Assembly (NCBI GenBank): GCA_030374765.1
Contig: JARGXX010000055.1
Location: 1-47,014, forward strand
Length of the DNA: 47,014 bases
From: Agarophyton chilense
Taxonomy: Eukaryota > Rhodophyta > Florideophyceae > Gracilariales > Gracilariaceae
Direction: 5' to 3'
The notes beneath the pieces were generated by a model. It searched no databases. It was given only the letters and a program-made list of their open reading frames with translations, and had not been told where the DNA came from. Positions within the stretch are counted from its first letter, which is position 1. Each line of letters opens with the position of its first letter. Positions 31,081-39,926 of the stretch are shown in pieces. Both the position numbers and the translations under genes were made by a program.

Positions 31081-33171
31081 GTGGGGCCAAGTCTTCCTAA
31101 CAACTTTCCTATTCTAGTGCTTGCCAGGGTACACATCTTTTCAAAAAAGAACTCAAGAACTCTTGCTCTGGCTTCAACATCTCCGTACAGTCGTTCCGGA
31201 CGCCCCATTTCTTTCAACCTTAGTGTGATCATCGCCTTTGTTTCTATACGTTGTCCTTCTTCGATCTTCTGCTTTTGCGGCGTAATCGGGGATTTTTCTA
31301 CACTTTCTGGCTGTTCATTATGTTCTGGTGACTGATCGGACATCTGTGTGTTCACCAACACTCGCTCCGTCAAATTTCTCTTTTGGTTAGAACGGGTTCT
31401 TCTCATCTTGCGTACAAAGGAAATCTCGACTATATGCTTGAAGAACTCGTACCAGAGGCGAGTCATGTCTCCATGCCATCCATTCTAGAATACGAGCGTC
31501 ACAGCTATTCGAATGATTAACCAAGCGATGTGGCATCTGTGGTACAAGGGTATAGAATGTTTACAGCGCCTCGTAAGCTCAAAGGGTGATACACTGAACG
31601 CACGATAGGCAACTGTGAAAACGTGAAGATCCCTTCTACCCTAGGCATAGACAGCGGTATCCCACGCGAAAGTGAGAAAGCTTTTGTGTAGGATGTAGTT
31701 GTGAAGTACATTGCTATTAAACTTTTCAGGCTGTTTGCGTAGCCGACGAAGTTCCTTCTCGAGAATACCTTCGATGGTTGAGAAACAGATAGCCAGAGCT
31801 TCACGTTTGTACCGGAAATTATTCAGATCCGTAATCACGTCACAAGGCATCAGAGTACCGTCTGCCAACATCAATGATAGCGTATAATGGGCGACCACCC
31901 CCAGTGACCCTTCTCAGATCGTGCGATATAGCCACACTTTCTGGCGGGCATGTGAGACACGTTTCGCTTCGAGTTTCTGGTCGTTTCTGCTTCAGCTCAC
32001 TGATCCATGTTGCAGATCGATTGTTGTCAGTGCCGGGAGTGAGAGCAATGTTTGATGATGGAGGTATAGGAGGCACGATAGTCGTACAGTGCGGCGTAAC
32101 GACAGCTACTGTGGCCAGTGCCTCCAATGCATCAGGGTGAGTGGACAGATAGCGTGAGAAGCGAACCGGGAATGACAGTGACGAATGCATGGCAGATTGA
32201 GTGCGCGTGCGACACGGCGTAGGCGGGCGGGCTTATGATGGGGTGACGGCAAAGTCGGAAGCCTTCCGAAGATTTCGGGGGCGTGGGGTAGGTGCTGCAG
32301 ACTGGTTTTCGCCGTCCATACGACGTTTGCGATTGAGAGGTGTGGAAGGCTGTGATGAGGCTTTAGGCGTTGATGGTGCTGCGTGGGTAGTGGGCTGGGC
32401 CGGAGATCGTACGGGCACAGACGGGTCCTTGTTGCGTTTGAACGGTGCAGCGACGGATGGTTGTACTGGGCGGAGGCTTTGCCACGAATTTGATGTTCCA
32501 GCGCATGAAGACTGACGTGGTAAGGGGAGCGAGAGTGGTAAAGCGGCAACGGCAGTAAGCTGTGGCGCGTGAAGAAAGATACGTTCGTCGCTTACAATAC
32601 GGTCATCGACAGCGGTGAGTTGTTGTGCATACACTTCATCTATTGACTTGCCATGGGCATCGATATCATCTTCAGTAGCCTGAAAGAACGATAACCGAGT
32701 GAGGATAGCGGGGGGTAGGAGAGTTACAACTGCGCGTGGGTGCCGCATGTTGCGATTGAAAAGGTCCTCGGGGGAGCGTGCGTTGAGTATGAACTCCGGA
32801 ATGTGACGGACTTGGGCGTTGGCGGCGGAGAGTAACTGTGTGATGGGAAGCTGGGTATCTGATCGGCGCGGTAGGCGACGGAGCGATGTAAAGAACACAG
32901 GCGGAGGTGTATAGATTCGGGGACCGGGGCTCGGCGGAGTTGTGGATGGTGTGCGCCAAATTAGCGATACGGGTGGGAAGGGCGAGGCTTTGAACGAGGA
33001 GGTTGATACAATCCGCCGGGGGGGACTGCGCTTGCTGTGGTTGCTTGGGCTGTTGGTGGTTGTGTTGCGAGTGAGTCTGTATGTGAGAGGGGGCGGGAGA
33101 GGGGGTAGAACAGCACACGTAAACGCTAATTCAGTGTCCCGAGAATACCGGGAAAATGGAAAGCAGCGCAT
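31081..33171 (-). pseudogene. RBR copy 2: N-terminal domain, pocket A, start of pocket B
   Basis: Same order and frames as 18103-20193: DERIFLHA in the 312-codon frame (33171-32233), TPGTDNNRSATWISELKQ (32190-31840), YKREALAICFSTIEGILEKE (31898-31641) and VLEFFFEKMCTLASTR near 31100-31160. After the first pocket B helix the deletion junction fuses the frame to antisense Copia sequence, giving a 259-codon chimeric frame (31466-30687). A potential 3' splice site TTCCAG near 19190 in copy 1 reads TTCCCG here. Nonfunctional. Confidence 0.8.
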
Positions 33172-33470
33172 AAATCACACAACCAGCTGAAGTAGCCATA
33201 TAGTGCACGTGATGAAGCAAATATGAGTTTGTCTGGCGTTAGTGGAGCCAACATGGATGGGAGAACTTTTTGACCGAAGGCTACTTTCTTGCATCGTGAG
33301 CGCTTGAATGGAAATGAGGCGGCTGCTCCCACAGGTAGACAGCGTTGGGCATGAGCACAGGATTTGTCAAGTCGAATTTGAATGTCGGCTCCGAAACAAA
33401 TTCGGACCACAGCTATTGCTTTTTTGTAGCTCTTGAGACCGCTACCATCAAAGCTCGGCCGGAGTTTCAC
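33126..33470 (-). CDS. Unidentified 114-codon ORF (family X), copy 2
   Basis: Near-identical to 20148-20492 (GADIQIRLDKSCAHAQRC kept; Pro to Ser and Phe to Tyr changes elsewhere). The frame stays open in both copies and in part in the inverted relative at 37010-37190, the main reason to think it once encoded a protein. Function unknown. The 3' end overlaps the RBR N-terminal frame. Confidence 0.4.
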   Translation of the reverse strand: MKLRPSFDGSGLKSYKKAIAVVRICFGADIQIRLDKSCAHAQRCLPVGAAASFPFKRSRCKKVAFGQKVLPSMLAPLTPDKLIFASSRALYGYFSWLCDLCAAFHFPGILGTLN

Positions 33471-34300
33471 ATCTGATCACTCGTGTGTTCAAAGCTGCAA
33501 AAGATACTTTTCGAGCAACGTTATACTAGTATGTATCGTTTTTGAATGGCAACGATACACGTGAGGGCTTTCCAACATGTACCTCTACCCCACTACAGGA
33601 GACAAGCCAGTGACCACCACAATCACTTACTGTCCAACTGTGTTGATATCTCGAATCACTTTGTTTCCTTCGACGACACCAACTGCGGCAACTGCACCCA
33701 GAGCAACGCCGAGCGCATTTCGTTCTGCTTGTTCGTGCCATCTGCACCAGCTTCTGATTTGCATACGCATGTGCGTCTCTTGGAACCCAACGAATGCTGT
33801 CGTATGACAGACACCAGCGTCTTGCCATGCGGTCGACATCCATGCTGCCATGCGCTTCCCTCTGTTTTGGAACGAATATCAACGGCTGTTCAGTCCGTGA
33901 TTTTGTTGGAGAGCACAGCTCCTGAAGTTCTTTCTGTTCTGATTTATTGACACAAAACTGGTCCAAGATGATTCACACCGCGTTCAAATTTTGGTTTTCA
34001 CAGAGGATGGAAACCAGTGTGCTCTTTGGCTGCGATGAGAGATGATGCTCCGTGACGAAAAACTTCGAGTACTTTCGGATACTAGATTGAAGTGAAACAG
34101 ATCACACTTTTCAGTACTTGGACGCTGGTGTCGCCGGCGAACACCGAGCTACCTTGCGTCTTTGCCATCAACGTTGGTCGAGAAATATCGCCCTCTGTGT
34201 GTTGAAGCGTTTCTCTCACCGTTCGTTCTGTGTACTTTACATGCGTTTCACTCCTTGCGTCTTCCCTCGAAATAAGCAAGGCATCTCACACAACAAATAA
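33471..34300 (-). pseudogene. Decayed gene region (family M), copy 2
   Basis: Corresponds to 20493-21320. One minus frame, 33966-33526, is longer here (146 codons, starting MDQFCVNKSEQKELQELC), because a base missing near 33860 relative to copy 1 joins two fragments. It ends in the beta-rich block WLVSCSGVEVHVGK and SLPFKNDTY. A second frame has the alanine-rich stretch ALGVALGAVAAVGVV. No family recognised. Confidence 0.35.
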
Positions 34301-34314
34301 CCCAATCATTTAAT

Positions 34315-35526
34315 ATGGACAATGAACTTGTTGCACACCAGTTTTCGGGGTTTCTCAAGAGAAGGCGATTGCACTACACAAATCGCAGCAACCAAAACAG
34401 AAGAAGCTTAGATGAGTTTCCCCGCGCTCTCCGACTACCGCCGCTTGGAAACCCTCAAGCAGGGAGTCTTCCAAGCTTTCAATCTCTATTCGGCCGCTCG
34501 GAAGATTCAAGACTTCCATCCGGCCATCGATTTATTTCTCAACGACTACCGCCGCTTGGATTATCTCAACTGGGAAGTTTTCCGGGTTTGGAATCTTCAT
34601 TTGGCCGCCCAGACGATTCCAGACTTCCATCTCGCCATCAATTTAGATCTCTTCGACTACCGCCGCTTGGAAACCCGCAACCACAAAGTCTTCCGAGTTT
34701 CCAATCTCTATTCGGCCGCCCGGAAGATTCAAGACTTGGATTCGGTCATCAACCCACTTCTTGCGATGTCCGTCGGAGTGGAAGTGGAACCGCTCGTCCC
34801 GTGTCTCTCGAATGGTTTCAGAAAGCAAGGGGCACTCACCCCATTCTTGCACTCCAGTCCTACGGAAATGAACACTACACGGAAATCCCACACCAACACC
34901 GCCATGGGGAAACAGCGTGGCGAAGAAACAGTGTTCTGGAACTACCTCAGGAGCGCAAGAGTCGGGATGGAGGCGCCCCAGAGATTGCACAGAGATTTTG
35001 TTCAGATAGCATTCGCCAATCTCCAGTTCATGTGCCTTATCCTGCCCCGGAAGCGTCGTGTCTCGTTCAAGAAGTTTCCCACCGGTCTCCTGAGCACAAC
35101 CTCCGTGACGATTCGTTGTTGCCGATACGTACAGCTCCTGCTGGTTGCTCATCATTTCCAACCCATCAACCAGGACTCGAAAAACTTGGCATCACAGGCT
35201 CCCGTACCAAACGTCCGAAGATTTTCCAGTGTGAGTGGTGTACGAAGTCGTTTGGTCGCAAGCATGATAAGGTGCGACACATCCAAGCCATTCATCGAAA
35301 AGTGAGTTACTTCAGCTTTCACTGCGGATCTCAATCACGTCGGTCTTTTCTAACATTTCTCTTTGCAATTGCTTTTGAAACCATCTTCTTTGACATATCC
35401 ATATTGGATCGGGTAACTCAGGTGCGTCCCTTTGTCTGCCCCGTATGCTCGCATCAATTTCACCGGAAACCGAACCTAGAAAGGCATTTGAGTACTGTTC
35501 ACTGCGTTGAGGCGGGGTTCAATTGA
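34315..35526 (+). CDS. C2H2 zinc-finger gene A, copy 2, with one intron
   Basis: Starts at ATG 34315. Three 37-residue RLPPLG...FGR.EDSRL repeats (about residues 40-150), a hydrophilic middle, then finger 1 FQCEWCTKSFGRKHDKVRHI. A phase-0 intron 35302-35421 (GTGAGT...CTCAG) fits exactly between the fingers: exon 1 ends HRK and exon 2 begins VRPFVCPVCSHQFHRKPNLE with HLSTVH, finger 2. The stop is at 35524-35526. The intron is 120 nt without an in-frame stop, so unspliced RNA would give a 403-residue protein with 40 extra residues between fingers; spliced, 363. Likely a nuclear DNA- or RNA-binding protein. This is the best candidate for an intact host gene in the window. Confidence 0.7.
   Translation: MDNELVAHQFSGFLKRRRLHYTNRSNQNRRSLDEFPRALRLPPLGNPQAGSLPSFQSLFGRSEDSRLPSGHRFISQRLPPLGLSQLGSFPGLESSFGRPDDSRLPSRHQFRSLRLPPLGNPQPQSLPSFQSLFGRPEDSRLGFGHQPTSCDVRRSGSGTARPVSLEWFQKARGTHPILALQSYGNEHYTEIPHQHRHGETAWRRNSVLELPQERKSRDGGAPEIAQRFCSDSIRQSPVHVPYPAPEASCLVQEVSHRSPEHNLRDDSLLPIRTAPAGCSSFPTHQPGLEKLGITGSRTKRPKIFQCEWCTKSFGRKHDKVRHIQAIHRKVSYFSFHCGSQSRRSFLTFLFAIAFETIFFDISILDRVTQVRPFVCPVCSHQFHRKPNLERHLSTVHCVEAGFN
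35302..35421 (+). other. Predicted 120-nt intron in zinc-finger gene A
   Basis: Donor GTGAGT at 35302, acceptor CAG ending at 35421, phase 0, pyrimidine-rich middle (TTTTCTAACATTTCTC holds a branch-site-like CTAAC). Removing it brings finger 1 and finger 2 to the normal spacing. In copy 1 the acceptor side is lost in a deletion. Confidence 0.65.
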
Positions 35527-35763
35527 GAGATTTGCCGCATCCGGTTTTCGCAAAGAGCGATGGTCGAAACCCACATGAAAACTGCTCATTAAACTTTTGA
35601 GCGTTTGCCATGTAGGCTGTACAAGATCTACTTTACGGAGATGGAGGATAATTTGAGCCATGTATGCGCAGAGCACCCCAATCGTCACAGTTTACCAACG
35701 GGTGTGAGGAAAGTATAGCTTGCGACTCTAGCCGTAATGGAGTAAGTTATCTACAAGCTTCTA

Positions 35764-36567
35764 TCAGTGTTCTATCGCCTGAAGGTTATGCTCAGGAGAA
35801 CTGCTTGGAATCTTCTTGCGTGGAATACAACGCTTGCGGGGCAGAACAAGGCACGGGAACTGCATATTGGTGAATGTTTTCTGAAGAAACCCCCTGTGAA
35901 ATCTCTGGCGCTCCTTCTTCCAGACTATTATGTTCCTGAAGTACTTCCAGAACGTTGCCTCTTCGCCACACTTTTTCCTCATGGTGGCTGTTGTGTGGCA
36001 TTTCCGTGGGACTGGAATGAAGTCTTGGTTGGGGTAAGCGCAACTTGCTTCCTGAGACAAATTGAGAGACACCGGACGAAAGGTCCCACTTCTACTCCGT
36101 TGGACATCACAAGAACTGGATTTATGGCCAAATCCAAGTCTTGAATCTTCCGGGCGGCCAAATGAAGATTCCAAACTTGGGAGAGTTCTCGGTTGAGATG
36201 TTCTAAGCGGGTGTTCTCGGAGAGAGCTGGTTTGATACACGGATGGAAGTCTTGAATCTTCCGGGCGGCCGGAGATGGATTCTAAGCGTGGAAGACTGCC
36301 CGTCTGAGGGTTTCCAAGCGGCGGTAGTTTAGTTGGAGAGCGGGGGGGAAACCCATCTGGGAGTCTTCTGTTTTCGTTGCTGCGATTTGGGTCGTGCAGC
36401 CCACATGCCGAAAGGCCTTGTGAGTAATTAGTATACCTATCTTGATACCGCTGGCAATCGTAAACTGAGAGAAATTCTCTAGTACGCGAAATAACAAGAC
36501 ACGCATTATAAGCTGTCTTCTTTTCCACACTTTTCTCGCGTTCTATCAGGACGCAAGACCGGATCAT
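35764..36567 (-). CDS. Proline-rich repeat gene B, copy 2
   Basis: Near-identical to 22663-23466 (267 codons, same start and end). It converges on gene A with about 237 bp between the stops. Repeat units KLPPLGNPQTGSLPRLES and FGRPEDSRLGFG are kept. No zinc finger. Differences between the two B copies are few and keep the frame open, including a Lys-Lys-Ile/Phe change near the C-terminus. Function unknown. Confidence 0.5.
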   Translation of the reverse strand: MIRSCVLIEREKSVEKKTAYNACLVISRTREFLSVYDCQRYQDRYTNYSQGLSACGLHDPNRSNENRRLPDGFPPRSPTKLPPLGNPQTGSLPRLESISGRPEDSRLPSVYQTSSLREHPLRTSQPRTLPSLESSFGRPEDSRLGFGHKSSSCDVQRSRSGTFRPVSLNLSQEASCAYPNQDFIPVPRKCHTTATMRKKCGEEATFWKYFRNIIVWKKERQRFHRGFLQKTFTNMQFPCLVLPRKRCIPRKKIPSSSPEHNLQAIEH

Positions 36568-37009
36568 GTCCTCAAAAGACGGAGAAAGAAACCTCGGTCA
36601 CGAAATCACAGGAAAGGGTGATGTAGTCCACACCACACGATAACAAAGAAGAAGCGAGCTGTCCTAAACATAGTAGCGTTGCTATATTTTTGTTACGTTG
36701 TGAATGGCAATTATTTCTTGGAAAGATTTTGCTCCGAGTGGCGGACGCATGTTGAGTGGTTCGAAACTCTGTCAGAATGGCGGGAGTCCAGGCCGGCAAC
36801 AGAATTGTTCACCTTACCCACCCCACTTGAAGGTGAACAATTGAAGCGGCAACCCCTGCATCTGCAGGCCGTTGTTGTTCGAATATTTTCTCTCTCAGGA
36901 CACGGAATGACGCGCCCAGAGGGCACCAGAAATCCTTCAAATAAAAGGCCCATGTACCTCGCGCCCAGCTTGCAGTGGCATCATCTTCATCTAGCACGTG
37001 AATACCCCG

Positions 37010-37190
37010 GCCGAGCTTTGATGGTAACGGTCTCAAGAGCGACAAAAAAGCAATAGCTGTGGTCCAAATTCGTTTCGGAGCCGACATTCACATTCGACTT
37101 GACAAATCCTGTGCTCATGCCCAACGCTGTCTTCCTGTTGGAGCAGCCGCCGCATTCCTGTGCAAGCGCTCACGATGCAAGATAGTAGCC
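37010..37190 (+). pseudogene. Inverted family X relic, copy 2
   Basis: Plus strand reads RPSFDGNGLKSDKKAIAVVQ, FGADIHIRLDKSCAHAQRCL, PVGAAAAF, KRSRCKIVA and stops. The match to the minus-strand ORF 33126-33470 is strong and in frame, better than in copy 1 (24140-24345). It lacks the C-terminal part. No ATG is in frame directly upstream, so it is a fragment. Confidence 0.6.
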
Positions 37191-37443
37191 TAGCATCGCA
37201 TTACCTGCCAACCACTACAATGTATTAGCATTTCATCCAACCGTTTAGAACCAGCACCCAGCCCACTGGTGCTCACCCCGACGCAGTAACGCTACTGAAG
37301 CTATTCTCTTCTCTCCACTGCACTACAGAGTGCCCCGATCTGGTACGTTTTGAAGAATTGAGTTGAGTACCTGTACAATTTTAAACAATATCGCAATGCC
37401 CATGTCTATCTATGCCACAGGCACCAGCGATACGCTGTACCGC

Positions 37444-37673
37444 TGTGAAACACGTACAACATCCATCAGTGACGTACAGATTGACATAACCAGTACGTCA
37501 CCTTAAGTGTCCGGAAGGTCGCATAGTATCCCTATATAAATCCGGCACGTTATCCTCGGAGCTCTTCCGAGAGCTCCAGGCAGACCCTTTGTGCCGACTA
37601 TTTCTTGTGTTGAGATCGCTCCCCACACTGCACACGTATGAACTTCAACAACATGTCCGAAGCTCAACTTACA
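37444..37673 (+). mobile_element. Solo LTR of an unrelated family
   Basis: 230 bp from TGTGAAACACG to CAACTTACA (TG...CA), flanked by ACCGC at 37439-37443 and 37674-37678. Copy 1 has the empty site, a single ACCGC at 24581-24585. It contains a TATA box (CTATATAAAT near 37531-37540) and a CGGAGCTCTTCCGAGAGCTCC inverted repeat (37556-37577) just after it. No internal element remains, so the insertion and LTR-LTR recombination both postdate the duplication. Confidence 0.92.
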
Positions 37674-39204
37674 ACCGCATCCTTGCACAAAGGCCTTGTA
37701 TCATTGTGTGATGCATGAAGACCAAGCCAAGTTCTATCAGAGTGCAGTGAAAGAAACAGAAGACTTTTGAATACACCATGTCAATGATGATCGCGTAGAA
37801 ACAGTCGGCCTTGGGTTGGGAAACAAAAGAGCACGGCGTTGAGCGTGCAAGAATGAAGCGACGAAACAAGAATCCGTGCTGGGCAAGTGCTACCGCGGGA
37901 GCCTCTCGGCATTTCAGAGCTTAAGATGTCTTATTACACTGCATTTTGGTTGTTAGTCTTAATCTCGGGTCTATATTCAACCATTTATTGAAGCTTTCTT
38001 ACAAGTACCTTTCAACAACGAACAACTCTTCTACTCTTAAAATTTCTGTTGCCACGAAAACTTAGTGCAAAATAAATATCTACTTATGATAAGCTGCTAC
38101 GCAACCATAGCAGCTAATGCAGTTTGCAATTCATATTAGTACAGAGATTCTGGGCACAATTCAGACTTTTTTGGGGCACAAGCTTCAGTATACAATCTGG
38201 CCCTTCATGCTGCGCGTGGGTGCTGCTGGAGCTTACGGTGTCGCCACCGTGTGGAGAAAGGAACTTGTGCGCACTTGATGCAGAAGACGAAAGCCACAGT
38301 TTGAATAATAAGTCAATACTCAAACGGCGGCATTGGTGGTATTTTCATTCCCCAGAACTCTCACATCTGTATCAAGGGTCCCATCCGTATTGCACTCGGT
38401 TCACGTTTTGGAACGTAGAGCCGTCCCGAGCAGTCTACTCCCAGTGAATCAGTCACGTTCTTTAACGCTGTGCAGACATTGTGCATCCTTCCAGCCAATC
38501 ACTCAAAAAAAGTATGAAGTTTCTTGTATGGAAGAGTGCCTATTCCGAGAACATTGCTTCCTAGCGATAAGAGAATCGGCGGTGTGCGCGTACTGATTGT
38601 ATTAAAAGCGGTGTGACGATGATTCGAAGATCTGAATGAACTGGTCTGTCCGATCAATTTCAAAGACAACGTAAACATGACCGGTCGCGAAGAGTGATCA
38701 AGGAACATGAAAAAAATATCGTTGCATGTGTAACAAATAGAGCCCTTGACGTCGAGCACGGTTTTCGCCCAGCTCCTGTCAGTCCTGTGTGCCATCAGAC
38801 TGGACGGTGATCCGAATCCAAGCTGTCCGCTGTCGGCAGCGATGCTGTGTCGGAGCAACTGCGAAATATGCTGCAACGAACTGCAGTTTGTGCGAACCAA
38901 AGCACTCTTTAAGCAGCCACCGAGTCTGCTGCTCTCATTTCTACGAGGTTGAGATAACTGGGCCTTTTCCCGCCACAATGACGGAATTCTGTCTACTGGC
39001 TTTTAGCGATTTGAAAATGGGGGGGAGGAAAACAATTTCGTAGATGAAAAATGCGCCACACAGCTGTAACAAAATCTTGCGCACAATCGCAGGCCTTTCC
39101 TAGCGACATAAGTAGGAGATATTCTTGAGTTAGGCGCAAACGGCACTCATAAAGCGCTTCAGACTGACGGCTCATAGACCTCACGCAAAGCATGCCACAG
39201 TAAC
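37674..39204. other. No recognised gene
   Basis: 37674 to about 37890 is the end of the duplicated segment. Beyond it the sequence is unique; 37920-38060 is AT-rich. Open frames of 107 codons (38124-38447, plus) and 159 codons (38499-38978, minus) show no known motif or repeat, and their codon pattern is unconvincing. I would leave them uncalled. The last five bases (39200-39204, GTAAC) are the target site of the Gypsy 2 element. Confidence 0.5.
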
Positions 39205-39385
39205 TGTCGGGCACGTGTAGCGCACATGCGCCACACGTGTCGACGTAGTGCATAACGAGCTCGCCGCCGCTCGCGCCCGATAATTTAGAGGCGCGAGAGC
39301 GGCGGCGGCTCTTAAGGAAAAAAGGTAGGCAACAGTGGGAAGAAAAGAAAAGGATACGCTTGCCCCTACAGACAAGCGCTTTTCA
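39205..39385 (+). repeat. Gypsy 2 5' LTR
   Basis: Begins TGTCGGGCACGTGTAGC and ends AAGCGCTTTTCA. Followed immediately by TGGTACCGCATCCAAGG, the likely primer-binding site. Purine-rich in its second half. A TATA box is not obvious. The open gag frame already runs through the end of this LTR. Confidence 0.92.
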
Positions 39386-39920
39386 TGGTACCGCATCCAA
39401 GGTCTGACATCGAGAGAAAAATGGCAGTCCTCACAGGTACATGTTGTGTTTGATGGCGCGGCACCTTCAGATGTTGCGCGCTTTTTCTTTGCGTACGAAA
39501 ACTTTGTCACCCTAGGCAAGTCCGACGAGGATCGGGCAGTGCAGCTGTTATGCCACCTCGAGGGTGACGCGTTTGACTTCTACAACCGCAATTTCGCTGT
39601 TGATGGCAGTCTCACTACCGCAGCGAGCAATTACGGTTTCGTAAAGGCTAGGATGAATACGGATTTCAAACGGACTCCAAAGCCGGAAAATGAAGTTCAT
39701 GAGGCCGTTTCCGGACGACTCGACCCTGCCGATATTCAGAGGTCGCTTTTGCAGTTAGAAGCTCTCTACAAAAGAGTTGGGTTCAACGAAACCGCGTCGT
39801 TTGGACTTTTTTGCAACGCAGTCGCCGCCGTTCCACACATGGCGCAGTTCGTGATGTTCGGGCTCCGGATGACTATCAGTCGTTGAAAAAGGCTATAAGA
39901 GATTACGAAAGCGGCCGAAG
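39335..39920 (+). CDS. Gypsy 2 gag, N-terminal part with two frame shifts
   Basis: The frame is open from within the LTR to 39886. Capsid-like content: FFFAYENFVTLGKSDEDRAV, LLCHLEGDAFDFYNRNFA, FKRTPKPENEVHEAVSGRL. Near 39858 the frame must shift to continue (FGAPDDYQSLKKAIRDYESG) and near 39918 again to join the main frame at FLSPPDLSVSPQV. Each shift is explained by loss of one G from a G run. No in-frame ATG lies before residue 100 or so, so the start is unclear: initiation at a non-ATG codon, or an ATG lost by mutation. Confidence 0.7.
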
Positions 39921-39926
39921 GCATTT

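Larger units (their letters stand above)
27348..37890 (+). repeat. Copy 2 of the large duplicated segment
   Basis: 27348-30994 matches 1330-4976, and 30995 to about 37890 matches 18017 to about 24870, in the same orientation and order. Over the first 3.6 kb and over 30995-36730 only scattered differences are seen; beyond about 36740 similarity drops visibly. Copy 2 lacks the 13,040 bp of copy 1 from 4977 to 18016 (rest of Copia, Gypsy 1, Copia 3' LTR and about 140 bp of host sequence). The junction at 30994/30995 shows at most 1-2 bases of shared sequence. Confidence 0.9.

Noticed and set aside
38041..38060. Short match of the sequence around 38045 (TCTGTTGCCACGAAA) to the first bases of the window
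   Set aside because: Only about 14 bases match, with no extension on either side; too short to call a repeat.
38499..38978. 159-codon minus-strand frame in the unassigned right spacer
   Set aside because: No motif, no second copy, unconvincing composition; could not be supported as a gene.
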